This document shows positions 18,195 through 26,731 of a stretch of DNA of 64,000 nucleotides, piece after piece. Every line of letters starts with the position of its first letter. Position 1 is the stretch's first letter. The notes beneath the pieces were generated by a model that made no database searches, had not been told where the DNA came from, and worked only from the letters and a program-made list of their open reading frames with translations. Position numbers and translations under genes: made by a program. This DNA is from Candidatus Korarchaeum sp. (GTDB lineage: Archaea; Korarchaeota; Korarchaeia; Korarchaeales; Korarchaeaceae): contig JAJHQZ010000003.1 of NCBI GenBank assembly GCA_020833055.1, positions 62,001-126,000 of the forward strand, written 5' to 3'.

Positions 18195-19298
18195 TCAGCG
18201 TGAGTAAAATCTACCTAAGACATAGGGGAGGGCCATCCTTCCCTTGACTCTGAGCCCTATAGATATCAGTTGGCCGTGCTTGAGGGGATAATCCATCACC
18301 CTCTTCCAGCTCATCCCCTCCTGAATCCAGACTCCCCCAGGTGCACCCATATCGCTTATCCAGAACTCCCCACCTACCTTAGATATCTCAACCCACCCGA
18401 GAGGGGGGCCGGGGGGTAAGAGCCTCTTGTTCCCTATCTCCTGTAGGCAGACATCGGCATTTCCAGTGCCTCCCTGCCTCTTTACCCTCCCTATCGTTAT
18501 CTTTGAGGTCAAATTTATTACTTTACCTTGGATAACGAGCCTCGGCCCCTCCCCCTGGGGTATCCTCCTCCCCATGAGGGCTAAGGACATCTCGCTAGCG
18601 CTCCCGAATCTCCCCCATGGCTCCGGATTGAGGGATCTCTCCAAGACGTACTTGAGGTTATCGGAGATATTACTTGGTATCTTTACGGATGAAGGATCCT
18701 CAGGGGGATCTCTGCCTGTTAACATGAAGAGGAGGAGTGCTCCAACTGAATATATATCGGACTCCGGGGAGACTTCCCCCTTTAGGAACTCAGGTGCGCT
18801 CCATCCCAATGTAGCGGCTAGAGATTTACTCCCGAACTTCCTAGCGACTCCCATATCGATTAGGACTGGATGTAACGGCTTGGGGAGTATTATGTTATCC
18901 GGCTTAATATCTCCATGAGCGATCCCCAACGAATGTATCCTCTCTAGAGCGGAGAGGCATCCCAAAGCGACTCTAATAGCATCTCCCTGTGTCGCAATCC
19001 TCCCTGAGAATGCTTCCCTCAACGTAGGACCGGGGACGTACTCCTCAACTAGAGCTGGAGCATCAGGAATCCACTCTATGAATCCGACGATGTTCTCGTG
19101 AGGTACAGGCTTTGAGACTTCCTCCAGTATCTCAGCTTCCTCAGCTAGGAGGTACCTCGATAGCTCATCATCCTTTGGGAGCTTCAGTACCACGAGCTCC
19201 CTTTCCCTCCTCGCTAAGAATACCTTCGAGAATCCACCCTCTCCCAGCATCCTTATCAGAGTGTATTTATCTACTTTCCCTAAGGATCCCCTATTCAT
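18195..19298 (-). CDS. Eukaryotic-type Ser/Thr protein kinase with C-terminal FHA domain
   Basis: 367 residues. Kinase features: glycine loop LGEGGFSKVF (18-27), ATP-anchoring Lys39 in VVLKL, catalytic loop HGDIKPDN (128-135, HGD in place of HRD), DMG (148-150) in place of DFG, and SAPE near 166. Residues about 266-350 are an FHA phosphothreonine-binding domain (ITIGRVK ... WISDMGAPGGVWI). It presumably phosphorylates proteins in the cytoplasm, perhaps the FHA membrane protein encoded just upstream, with which it overlaps by 4 nt. Confidence 0.88.
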   Translation of the reverse strand: MNRGSLGKVDKYTLIRMLGEGGFSKVFLARRERELVVLKLPKDDELSRYLLAEEAEILEEVSKPVPHENIVGFIEWIPDAPALVEEYVPGPTLREAFSGRIATQGDAIRVALGCLSALERIHSLGIAHGDIKPDNIILPKPLHPVLIDMGVARKFGSKSLAATLGWSAPEFLKGEVSPESDIYSVGALLLFMLTGRDPPEDPSSVKIPSNISDNLKYVLERSLNPEPWGRFGSASEMSLALMGRRIPQGEGPRLVIQGKVINLTSKITIGRVKRQGGTGNADVCLQEIGNKRLLPPGPPLGWVEISKVGGEFWISDMGAPGGVWIQEGMSWKRVMDYPLKHGQLISIGLRVKGRMALPYVLGRFYSR

Positions 19299-20368
19299 AT
19301 CTCGGGCACACCCAGGTCCTCCGACTCGTATGAGAACCTGAGCCTAGCTACCTCAGCGACATCTATGACAGCTCCGTTGACTAGCTTAACGAATTCCCTC
19401 CCTATCTTGTTCCCGTTAACCCAAGTCCCATTTAAGCTCCCCAGATCCCTTATGAAGTATCCCTCCTTCGTCCCCTTGATCTCGAAGTGCCTCCTCGATA
19501 TGTAGTCCAGATCCTCCTCCGGGACGTAGCCCACGAAATCCCTCCTACCGAAGACTCTGACGCCGAGCTCGAGGTCTATTGTCAATCCATTCGGTCCCAA
19601 TAATCTGGCTCTCTTCTCCTCAGCCTTCACACGGGCCCTCTCGTATACCTCCTCCCTCCTGGGAGCTTCCACTGGCTCCCTCCTAGGGGCCTCTAATGGC
19701 CTCTCCGGGATTTCCTCTAACCTCGAGACTTCCTCTGGCTCCTCATATTCCTGCGGAGCCTCCTCAGCCTCTAAAACTTCTATCTCAGCCCTCATGAGTC
19801 TAGTCAGGGAGAGCATGATTATCAGCGATCCTATTATTCCCAACGCAGATCCTATGATCACTCCGGTATCATAGCCAGTTATAGCTGCGAAGGGAGACGG
19901 TATTATCATCAGAGGTCCGAGCATCATGGACCTCGAGCCTAACAATGAGCTGAGCTTGATGAATGAGTATGCCATCAATAGGAGGAGGATTATGAAGAAT
20001 AACGCCGCTATTAGTAGGGGTGGTTTTGATACCAGCCCTTCTATTCCAATAGGGCCTCCTATCCCGTAGAAGATCGAGATAGAAGTGAAGATCAGGAGAG
20101 CGGGCGTCAAGTATTTGAAGAGCCTCCTCAACTTGCAGAAGATCTCCCCCAATGATTCACATATTCTACTTATCCCCATAGTGAAAGAAGCTAACGATAC
20201 TATGCAGAGGAAAGCTGAAGCTATTAGTACTGGTATTGAGTACTCATTCGGTAGTACTTGGGGGGAGTGAGCTAAAGCTAGGGAGATTCCAGAGAGGAGC
20301 ATTGGTATCATTGAGAGCCTCAGCTTCCTCAACCCTTGGGTGAGCTCGCTCATATCAGTCCCACACAT
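19295..20368 (-). CDS. Polytopic membrane protein with cytoplasmic FHA domain
   Basis: 357 residues. The N-terminal 200 contain about five or six hydrophobic helices, then an acidic/proline-rich linker with repeated EAPRRE units, and a C-terminal FHA domain with the signature YISRRHFEIKG and LGSLNGTWVNG. FHA domains bind phosphothreonine, so the protein may recruit phosphorylated partners to the membrane. Transcribed with and overlapping the kinase gene (ATGA), suggesting a membrane signalling pair. ATG 20353 is a possible alternative start. Confidence 0.84.
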   Translation of the reverse strand: MCGTDMSELTQGLRKLRLSMIPMLLSGISLALAHSPQVLPNEYSIPVLIASAFLCIVSLASFTMGISRICESLGEIFCKLRRLFKYLTPALLIFTSISIFYGIGGPIGIEGLVSKPPLLIAALFFIILLLLMAYSFIKLSSLLGSRSMMLGPLMIIPSPFAAITGYDTGVIIGSALGIIGSLIIMLSLTRLMRAEIEVLEAEEAPQEYEEPEEVSRLEEIPERPLEAPRREPVEAPRREEVYERARVKAEEKRARLLGPNGLTIDLELGVRVFGRRDFVGYVPEEDLDYISRRHFEIKGTKEGYFIRDLGSLNGTWVNGNKIGREFVKLVNGAVIDVAEVARLRFSYESEDLGVPEI

Positions 20369-20382
20369 GGGGAAGAGTTAAG

Positions 20383-20392
20383 TAAATAAAGA
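20383..20392. promoter_or_regulatory. Candidate shared TATA element between FHA/kinase operon and B12 radical SAM gene
   Basis: TAAATAAAGA lies between the divergent starts at 20368 (minus) and 20417 (plus), about 20 and 30 nt from each. It is the only AT-rich box in the 48-nt spacer. Confidence 0.42.
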
Positions 20393-20416
20393 TACCCCTG
20401 ACCTCGGGGGAAAAGC

Positions 20417-22084
20417 TTGAGGCTGGACGTCGCTCTCATACACCCTCCGAGCGTCTATGACTTCAGGAAGATCCCATCCTACGCTACTATGATCAGTGAG
20501 GTAATCCCCTCCATGTACGTCTTCGATATGATGCCCTATGGATTCCTGACTCTAGCTACTTACCTCGAGAGGAACGGGCTCGACGTCGCAATATTCAACT
20601 TGGCCGCTAAGATGTTGAAGGACCGCTCCTTCGATGTTGAGAAGTACATCAAGAGGATAGAGGCTGATCTCTTCGGAATAGATCTTCACTGGGCTGTACA
20701 TGCTCAGGGAGCGATAGAGATTGCTAGGATCATTAAGGAGATTCACCCGGAGAGTAAGGTCGTACTCGGTGGCCTCTCATCCACCTACTTCAGGTATGAG
20801 GTGATAAAGTACCCCTTCATCGATGCTATCTTAACCGGAGATAGCGCGGAGCTCCCCCTCCTCAGGTACATAGAGGAGGGACCTGAGAGGACTCCTAATA
20901 TCATTTGGAAGGATGAAGGAAAAATAAGGGAGAACCCATTGAGCTGGATCCCGGAATCCCTAGATGAATTCGGGATAGATCATGAGTTCCTCTTGAGGAA
21001 TGTCAAGAAGACGAGGGATCTCGCTATGAGCTCCCCCTTCGCATCCTTCGATGAGGCCCCTATAGCTGGCGTCATAACGATGAAAGGCTGCCCTTTCAAT
21101 TGTATCACATGCGGTGGATCCAGATTCGCATATGAGAGGGTTTGCATGAGGAGGAAACTCGCTATAAAGTCTCCAGAGGCGATAGCTGATGAGGTAGAGG
21201 GGATAGCGAGGATATCGAAGATGCCGATATTCTTCGTAGGTGATCTGAGGATTGGTGGGATTGGGAGGGTCGAGAGAGTATCCAAGCTCCTGAAGGATCT
21301 CGATCTGGAGAATGAGCTAATCTTCGAATTCTTCACTCCACCACCTAAGGAGGTCTTAGGATACATAAGGGAGGCTTCTCACTCCGTCTACCTACAGATA
21401 TCCCCAGAGAGCCCCTTTGAGGACATTAGGAGGGCATTCGGGAGGCCTTACACGAACCAATCATTAGAGAAGATGATATCCAACTCCGAATCTCTGGGGT
21501 TCGAGAGGCTAGATCTCTATTTCATGGTGGGCCTCCCTTTCCAGAGGAAGGAGCAAGCAATCTCTGTTGCTGATTACTTCAAGAAGCTCAGGGGGATCTC
21601 TAAGAGGCTGGATTCTTTCGTTTCTCCATTAGCACCTTTCGTCGATCCTGGGAGCAGAGCTTATATGGATCCGGAGGCCTTCGGATACAGTATAACTCTG
21701 AGGAGTTTCGAGGGTTATAGGGGGGCCCTCCTCTCAGAGCATTGGATGAACTCCCTCAATTACGAGACCAGATGGATGAGCAAGAGGGAGATAGCTGAGG
21801 CTTCACTCGATGCATATGAGAGATTGCTCACCGAGAGGTACCTCCAGGGGATCGTTGATGAGGAAGCTTATGAGCTAGCCATGGGGAGGATAGAGCTCGA
21901 TAAGATCATCCTGGATAGAGTTGAGAGGGGGATCCCTATAGATGATTTGAAGGATAGGATAGATGAATTAGCGAGGGAGTATGATGCTAGAGTTAAGAAG
22001 GGGCTCTCCCTATATCCGACGAGCGGATTAGCAGAGAGTATCAGGAACCCCATCTTAAGGGCCCTCATAGCTTTAGTCAGATGA
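20417..22084 (+). CDS. B12-binding-domain radical SAM protein, Ta0216-like
   Basis: 555 residues. Residues 1-160 form a cobalamin-binding-type Rossmann domain (VALIHPPSVYDFR, VVLGGLSSTYF, AILTGDSAELPLL), followed by the radical SAM motif KGCPFNCITCGG near 222-233 and its barrel. Members are often methyltransferases or C-C bond-forming enzymes, but this archaeal subgroup (resembling Ta0216) has no known substrate. TTG 20417 is the start. The canonical DxHxxG cobalamin motif is not obvious, so B12 may bind base-on or not at all. Convergent with the next gene, overlapping 8 nt. Confidence 0.78.
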   Translation: MRLDVALIHPPSVYDFRKIPSYATMISEVIPSMYVFDMMPYGFLTLATYLERNGLDVAIFNLAAKMLKDRSFDVEKYIKRIEADLFGIDLHWAVHAQGAIEIARIIKEIHPESKVVLGGLSSTYFRYEVIKYPFIDAILTGDSAELPLLRYIEEGPERTPNIIWKDEGKIRENPLSWIPESLDEFGIDHEFLLRNVKKTRDLAMSSPFASFDEAPIAGVITMKGCPFNCITCGGSRFAYERVCMRRKLAIKSPEAIADEVEGIARISKMPIFFVGDLRIGGIGRVERVSKLLKDLDLENELIFEFFTPPPKEVLGYIREASHSVYLQISPESPFEDIRRAFGRPYTNQSLEKMISNSESLGFERLDLYFMVGLPFQRKEQAISVADYFKKLRGISKRLDSFVSPLAPFVDPGSRAYMDPEAFGYSITLRSFEGYRGALLSEHWMNSLNYETRWMSKREIAEASLDAYERLLTERYLQGIVDEEAYELAMGRIELDKIILDRVERGIPIDDLKDRIDELAREYDARVKKGLSLYPTSGLAESIRNPILRALIALVR

Positions 22085-22895
22085 AACTACCGATGAGTTC
22101 CTCTGGGATGGAGCAGCAAGCTTCAACTCTCTCCAGATTCAGGGAACCGTGGGGGTTCGCTATCCTATCCACTATACCCAGGAGCATCCTATCATATTCT
22201 CTCTTTAGCCAGGGAGCCCTCATGCATCCTAAGCTCACCCTAGAGACCTTCCTCAACTCCTCGGCTGCCCCTCTGAGGGTTTCAGGGCTTGGAGCTGTTT
22301 CATTCGAAAACTTAGTCCCTGGAGTAGGTATGAACCCTAAAATAACGGTCCTCCTTATCTTGAGTTCCCTTATGATATCGATATACTCCCCTAGGGAGCC
22401 CTCCCTGGAGCCGGGGAGCCCCAATATTATGTGGGGAACTACCTCTATCCCCTCCCCCGAGAGGTTCTCCATCCCCCTCAGATGATCCTCGAGGCTGAGA
22501 TTGAGCCCCTTCGCAATCCTAGCGGAGTTCTCATCCATTAACTCAAAATCTGCAATATCAACTCCAGCCTTCCCTAGATCCTGAGCCTCCTTCTTATCCA
22601 GAGGACCTGTATGAACGCTTATTACGAAACCTATCCTCTTGAGCTCTCTCATAGCCCATAGGAAAGGTTGAATGGGTAGTTTCCCCTCTCTATTATATCC
22701 CCCGCTTATCAGGATCCCCCTGGCTCCCCTCTTCCACCCAGAAATGCCTAGTTTAACTAAATCCTCCGGTCTATTCACGCTGAGCATCCCCTCTAGCCAC
22801 CTCCCCCCGCAAATCGGGCAGTTCAGCTGACAAGTCCTCCCAGTTATACTGACCTCTATGAACTTCCCCCTAGGGAAGAAACCTGAGGTAGTCAA
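22077..22895 (-). CDS. Radical SAM protein, probable LipS1-type lipoyl synthase subunit
   Basis: 272 residues. The motif C22-x3-C26-x2-C29 (SITGRTCQLNCPICGG followed by LEGM) and the near-terminal ACCSIPEEL resemble the archaeal LipS1 proteins, which with LipS2 insert two sulfurs into octanoyl groups to make lipoate. Its start overlaps the end of the second radical SAM gene by 26 nt, so the two are made together as expected for a two-subunit enzyme. The assignment rests on remembered motif resemblance and on pairing; a generic radical SAM function is the fallback. Confidence 0.6.
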   Translation of the reverse strand: MTTSGFFPRGKFIEVSITGRTCQLNCPICGGRWLEGMLSVNRPEDLVKLGISGWKRGARGILISGGYNREGKLPIQPFLWAMRELKRIGFVISVHTGPLDKKEAQDLGKAGVDIADFELMDENSARIAKGLNLSLEDHLRGMENLSGEGIEVVPHIILGLPGSREGSLGEYIDIIRELKIRRTVILGFIPTPGTKFSNETAPSPETLRGAAEELRKVSRVSLGCMRAPWLKREYDRMLLGIVDRIANPHGSLNLERVEACCSIPEELIGSFI

Positions 22896-23787
22896 GAGAG
22901 GCCCTCACCTCCTCCCTCACTCCTTCCCATTTCGACTCCAGGAGCTCCTTAGATGGGAAATTGTACAGCTTGCCGCTGGGTCTCTCGTTGTAGAAGGGCC
23001 TGTTGCATCCCGGGCATCCCGATGTCAGGAAAGCCTCCTTATAATCATCGGGATCCAGAGATCTGACCCTCCCGAGCGGGATCCCCTCCCTCAGGAAGTA
23101 ATTGACGATCTGGACGAACCTGTAGTAAGTTATTGGAGGGGGCTCCCTATCCTGGAGCGGGGTCCCCGGGACTGGAGTGAAAGCGAAGAGGGCGACTGCT
23201 CCTCCTCTATCGTATATATACGACATGATCCTCACTATATCCTTCAGATCCTCGCCCAATCCAGCTATTAAGTGGACGTAAACGTTCCCCTTACCGTATA
23301 CCCTCAATGATCTCTCGAAGAATTTTAGATAGGATTCGAAGGATCCGGGCTTCCTAACCGCTTCGAATAATGAGCTTGAAGTTGCATCTATACCTATCCC
23401 TATCATTTGAGAGTTCCTCCTCAGTTCAAAGAGCTCCCTCTCCCCCACTGGGTTAGTCGAGATAGATACGGGGATCTCGAAGAGTGATGAAATTTTCACT
23501 AAATCCCTCCAGAACATCCTCCTCAGGACGGATTGTATACAAACCCTCTCGAATAGCTTCTGAGCGCTCAAAATATACTCCAATTCCACCTCAGGCCAGC
23601 TCACCCTTGAGACTCGAGATTCCTCGATCCATTGAGGGCAGAAGAGACAGCTAGCTGAACAGCCTCCCGAGAGGAGGAGGTAAGCTGTCCTCGGATAAAC
23701 TTCCAATTTCACTCGCGTTATTCCGATCCTCGCTAGAGTCCCGATAGAGGCTCTTATTTTTATGCCATCTCCCGGATTATCGAGCAT
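22870..23787 (-). CDS. Radical SAM protein, probable LipS2-type lipoyl synthase subunit
   Basis: 305 residues. The cluster motif is C43-x3-C47-x2-C50 (GGCSASCLFCPQW), and a C-terminal segment SGCPGCNRPFYNERPSG likely holds an auxiliary Fe-S cluster. This end, and likeness to biotin synthase, match the archaeal LipS2 group that acts with LipS1. First gene of the two-gene minus-strand operon; divergent from the tungsten AOR 59 nt away. No lipoate-carrying protein is in the window to confirm the role. Confidence 0.6.
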   Translation of the reverse strand: MLDNPGDGIKIRASIGTLARIGITRVKLEVYPRTAYLLLSGGCSASCLFCPQWIEESRVSRVSWPEVELEYILSAQKLFERVCIQSVLRRMFWRDLVKISSLFEIPVSISTNPVGERELFELRRNSQMIGIGIDATSSSLFEAVRKPGSFESYLKFFERSLRVYGKGNVYVHLIAGLGEDLKDIVRIMSYIYDRGGAVALFAFTPVPGTPLQDREPPPITYYRFVQIVNYFLREGIPLGRVRSLDPDDYKEAFLTSGCPGCNRPFYNERPSGKLYNFPSKELLESKWEGVREEVRASLDYLRFLP

Positions 23788-23846
23788 CCCCTCTCCAGTG
23801 CAAAGTAAGTTTTTAACTTTTCAGTACCGCTACCCCGGGTGCTCTC

Positions 23847-25709
23847 ATGAGGGGTGGATGGACCGGTAAGTTACTCAGGGTCGATCTCAGCAAGGGTAAG
23901 TCAGTGGTCCAGGATCTAGATCCTAAAGTCGCCGTGGACTTCCTGGGAGGGAGGGGATTCGCGGTAAAAACTTTGTGGGATGAGCTCCCCCGGGGAACTG
24001 ATCCTCTATCCCCTGAAAACTTACTGATACTCGCCACGGGCCCCCTAACTGGAATAAGTATGCCTAGCAGCGGGAAGCTGGTCGTCGCCGCTAAATCGCC
24101 CCTCACCGGGGGCTACGGGGATGGGAACATAGGGACGAGGGCATCAGTCCAGCTTAAGAAAGCTGGATACGATGCTGTAGTAATATCGGGGAAAGCTGAG
24201 AAGCCATCTATTCTGAGCATAGAGAACGATAAAGTTGAGATAAAGGATGGTAGAGATCTATGGGGTCTCGATACTTACAAAGCCCAGGAAGAGCTCGAGA
24301 GACAGTATGGGAAGAACTCAGGGATATTGGTCATAGGGCCTGGCGGCGAGAGGCTCGTGAAGTTCGCAGTGATAACTTCTGAGAAGGGAAGGGCGGGCGG
24401 GAGGCCGGGGATAGGTGCTGTGATGGGTTCGAAGAACTTGAAAGCGATAGTGATAAGGGGGAGCAAGGAGATCCCGTTAGCAGACCCTAAGGAGGTAGCG
24501 AGACTGGGAGCTGAGTCCTTCAGAGACATAAAGTCCAAGGATAATTACGATTTCTGGGTGAGGCAGGGGACGATGGCTACTGTCGAGTGGGCGAATGCAA
24601 ATGCTGCCCTACCGACTTACAACATGAGCGAGGGCGTTTTCGATGGTTACGATAAAGTGGGCGGTAATGCTATGGAGAAGATATACAAGATAGGGCAGAA
24701 GGGATGCCCGAATTGCAATATGCCCTGCGGGAACATAAATGAGATAAAGGAGGGTCCGTACAAGGGGAGAGATACTGAAGTGGATTACGAGAACATAGCG
24801 ATGCTGGGGCCCAACTTGGGGATAGATAATATGAATTGGGCCCTCACTCTCAACTTGATCGCTGATGAATTTGGTGTGGATACGATAAGCTTGGGAAGCG
24901 TGCTAGCGTTCACTACGGAAGCGATGAAGAAGGGTTTAGTTAGCGAGGGAGACATCGGCCTCAAGCTCGATTGGGGGGACGGGCAGGCTTACGTGGAACT
25001 AGCTAAGAGGATAGTGAGTAAGGAAGGTTTCGGATCTATTCTTGCTGAGGGAGTGGCTTATGCATCGCAGAAGATAGGTAAGGGATCGGAGAGGTTTGCG
25101 ATGCATGTGAAGGGGCTTGAGATAAGCGCATACGATTGCCACGCATACATAGGGATGGCACTAGCCTATGGGACGAGCCCCATAGGCGCCCATCACAAGG
25201 ACGCTTGGTTCATCTCTTACGAAGTGAGGGAGGGCAGAGGTATAGTTAGCGAGGAGAGGGCCAAGAAGCTGATATGGATGCAGAACGTAAGAGGTGGTTT
25301 CTTCGAAAGCGCTGCTGCTTGCAGATTACCATGGGTAGAGGTCGGTTACGATCTCGGGTGGTATCCCAAGTTCCTGAAGGCAGCTACGGGACTGGACTAC
25401 AGTTGGGATGACCTCCACGTAGTAGCTGATAGGATCTACACGCTGATGAGGGCGTTCTGGGTCAGGGAGAAGGGAGGATGGAGCAGGTCCCTAGATACTC
25501 CCCCAGCTAAGTGGTTCGAGGAGCCCCAGACTAAGGGTCCTCTAGCCGGTAGCAAGCTCAACAGGGATGATTACGAGAAGATGCTGACTTGGTACTATGA
25601 GAACAGGGGATGGGATCAGAACGGTATCCCGAGGAAGAGTACCTTGAGGAAGTTGGGCCTCGATTGGGTCATACCTGAGCTGGAGAGAGTGGTCTCCCTG
25701 AGTGAGTAG
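23847..25709 (+). CDS. aor: Tungsten-dependent aldehyde:ferredoxin oxidoreductase
   Basis: 620 residues, the usual AOR size. It begins GGWTGKLLRVDLSKGK, carries the tungstopterin regions GGRGFAVKTLWDE and AKSPLTGGYGDGNIG, and the 4Fe-4S ligands C287, C290, C294 (GCPNCNMPCG) and C492 (AACRLPW), spaced as in characterised AORs. It oxidises aldehydes from amino-acid fermentation to acids with ferredoxin as acceptor. The ATG at 23847 follows a TTTTTAACTTTT box near 23815. It is followed 8 nt later by a MoaD-like gene. Confidence 0.94.
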   Translation: MRGGWTGKLLRVDLSKGKSVVQDLDPKVAVDFLGGRGFAVKTLWDELPRGTDPLSPENLLILATGPLTGISMPSSGKLVVAAKSPLTGGYGDGNIGTRASVQLKKAGYDAVVISGKAEKPSILSIENDKVEIKDGRDLWGLDTYKAQEELERQYGKNSGILVIGPGGERLVKFAVITSEKGRAGGRPGIGAVMGSKNLKAIVIRGSKEIPLADPKEVARLGAESFRDIKSKDNYDFWVRQGTMATVEWANANAALPTYNMSEGVFDGYDKVGGNAMEKIYKIGQKGCPNCNMPCGNINEIKEGPYKGRDTEVDYENIAMLGPNLGIDNMNWALTLNLIADEFGVDTISLGSVLAFTTEAMKKGLVSEGDIGLKLDWGDGQAYVELAKRIVSKEGFGSILAEGVAYASQKIGKGSERFAMHVKGLEISAYDCHAYIGMALAYGTSPIGAHHKDAWFISYEVREGRGIVSEERAKKLIWMQNVRGGFFESAAACRLPWVEVGYDLGWYPKFLKAATGLDYSWDDLHVVADRIYTLMRAFWVREKGGWSRSLDTPPAKWFEEPQTKGPLAGSKLNRDDYEKMLTWYYENRGWDQNGIPRKSTLRKLGLDWVIPELERVVSLSE

Positions 25710-25717
25710 GGGGGAGC

Positions 25718-26008
25718 ATGAGGATAAGGTTCTTAGGGAAGCCCAAGGAGATCATGGGAGGGGTCATTGAGCTAGATATCGGGAGGGCCACACTCAGAGA
25801 AGTGCTGGAGAGGCTGCCTGAGGACGTAAGGAGGCTCATAACTGATGGAGAGAAGCTGAAGATGATAGTACTGATAAATGGAGTCTCCGCTGAGTCCAAA
25901 GGCGGACTAGATGCTCCTGTATCCCAAGATGACGAGCTCACTGTGATGCCAGAGATAAGCGGGGGCTCCCCCACTATTTTCGTTCCGCTCACTACTCAAA
26001 GGGAGTAA
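25718..26008 (+). CDS. MoaD/ThiS-like ubiquitin-fold protein with C-terminal extension
   Basis: 96 residues with the beta-grasp pattern of MoaD/SAMP proteins (MRIRFLGKPKEI, LREVLERLPEDV, IVLINGVSAESKGG, DDELTVMPEISGG). In the family the chain ends in Gly-Gly, which is adenylated for sulfur transfer. Here Gly82-Gly83 are followed by 13 more residues (SPTIFVPLTTQRE), so activation would need trimming. Directly downstream of aor, with GGGGGAG before the ATG, suggesting a role in tungstopterin synthesis for AOR. The end overlaps the convergent next gene by 13 nt. Confidence 0.8.
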   Translation: MRIRFLGKPKEIMGGVIELDIGRATLREVLERLPEDVRRLITDGEKLKMIVLINGVSAESKGGLDAPVSQDDELTVMPEISGGSPTIFVPLTTQRE

Positions 26009-26397
26009 CCGATACCCTCCTCCGACTTGGGCTGGGGTATCGGTGGGAGGGGTGGGGGCACCCCTATCGATCTGCACACTATTATTACCTCACTAGTCCC
26101 GACCGTATATACGCTCTGAACTATGGGAGCTGGCAATTTCCCCTCCTTAACATCTGAGAGCAGCTTCTCAATCTCATCCGGGGAGCCCCTAGTGATTACT
26201 CTACCCTCTACAGTTATCCTAGCTATAGAGGGCATATAGCTAACATCTATCACGAATTTGCACTTAGTGGAATTACCCTGTCTCTCTACCCTACCTATGT
26301 TCATATTGACTGCTATCTGGAGGTTCTCAGGCAGTGGATCCTCGGGCTCCACGAACCTCTCGCCCAGCACTCTCATGACCCTAACGACAACTTCCAT
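25996..26397 (-). CDS. Conserved archaeal hypothetical protein
   Basis: About 133 residues if started at ATG 26397, where the protein reads MEVVVRVMRVLGERF; the frame stays open to 26511 but that part would overlap the divergent gene and promoter. It is a mixed alpha/beta protein (KCKFVIDVSYMPSIARITVEGRV) with a proline-rich end PPPLPPIPQP. The pattern looks like a small conserved archaeal family, but I cannot name a function. No membrane segment or metal site is seen. Convergent with the MoaD-like gene. Confidence 0.66.
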   Translation of the reverse strand: MEVVVRVMRVLGERFVEPEDPLPENLQIAVNMNIGRVERQGNSTKCKFVIDVSYMPSIARITVEGRVITRGSPDEIEKLLSDVKEGKLPAPIVQSVYTVGTSEVIIVCRSIGVPPPLPPIPQPKSEEGIGYSL

Positions 26398-26435
26398 CTG
26401 GGGAGCGTGTATGAGGAGCAGAAAAGTTTTTCGTA

Positions 26436-26444
26436 TACTTAAGG
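26436..26444 (+). promoter_or_regulatory. TATA box of the ATP-cone gene
   Basis: TATACTTAA lies 25-26 nt before TTG 26465, which supports that codon as the start of a leaderless mRNA rather than the far-upstream open frame. Confidence 0.5.
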
Positions 26445-26464
26445 TATGGAGGTCGGGTGATAGT

Positions 26465-26722
26465 TTGACCAAGGTGAGGAAGAGGGATGGGAGGGAGGAG
26501 GAGTTCTCCAAGATGAAGATAGTTTCTGCGTTGATAAAGGCCGGATCTTCTGTCGAGCTAGCTGATAAGATAGCTGAAGAATGTGAAAGCGTATTCAGGG
26601 GTAAGGATTACGTGGAGACCTCTGAGATAAGGGAATTCGTATTGAGTAAGTTGAGAGATGTAGATAAGCAATCTTACGAGAATTGGTTGAGGTTCGATTC
26701 TAGAGCCAAGGGATTGGGGTGA
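26465..26722 (+). CDS. Stand-alone ATP-cone domain protein
   Basis: About 85 residues consisting of one ATP-cone: TKVRKRDGREEEFSKMKI, EECESVFRGKDYVETSEIREFVLSKL and a final NWLRF. This nucleotide-binding domain usually sits on ribonucleotide reductase or NrdR, sensing ATP/dATP. Here it is alone, without the NrdR zinc ribbon or a reductase. An upstream open frame to 26258 is antisense to the neighbouring gene and is not credible. Start TTG 26465; GTG 26474 is possible. Followed after 9 nt by the IMPase-family gene. Confidence 0.75.
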   Translation: MTKVRKRDGREEEFSKMKIVSALIKAGSSVELADKIAEECESVFRGKDYVETSEIREFVLSKLRDVDKQSYENWLRFDSRAKGLG

Positions 26723-26731
26723 GAGCCTTAG

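Noticed and set aside
26258-26464. Upstream extension of the ATP-cone frame by 69 codons
   Set aside because: It is antisense to the conserved hypothetical gene and across its promoter; TTG 26465 fits the TATA spacing.
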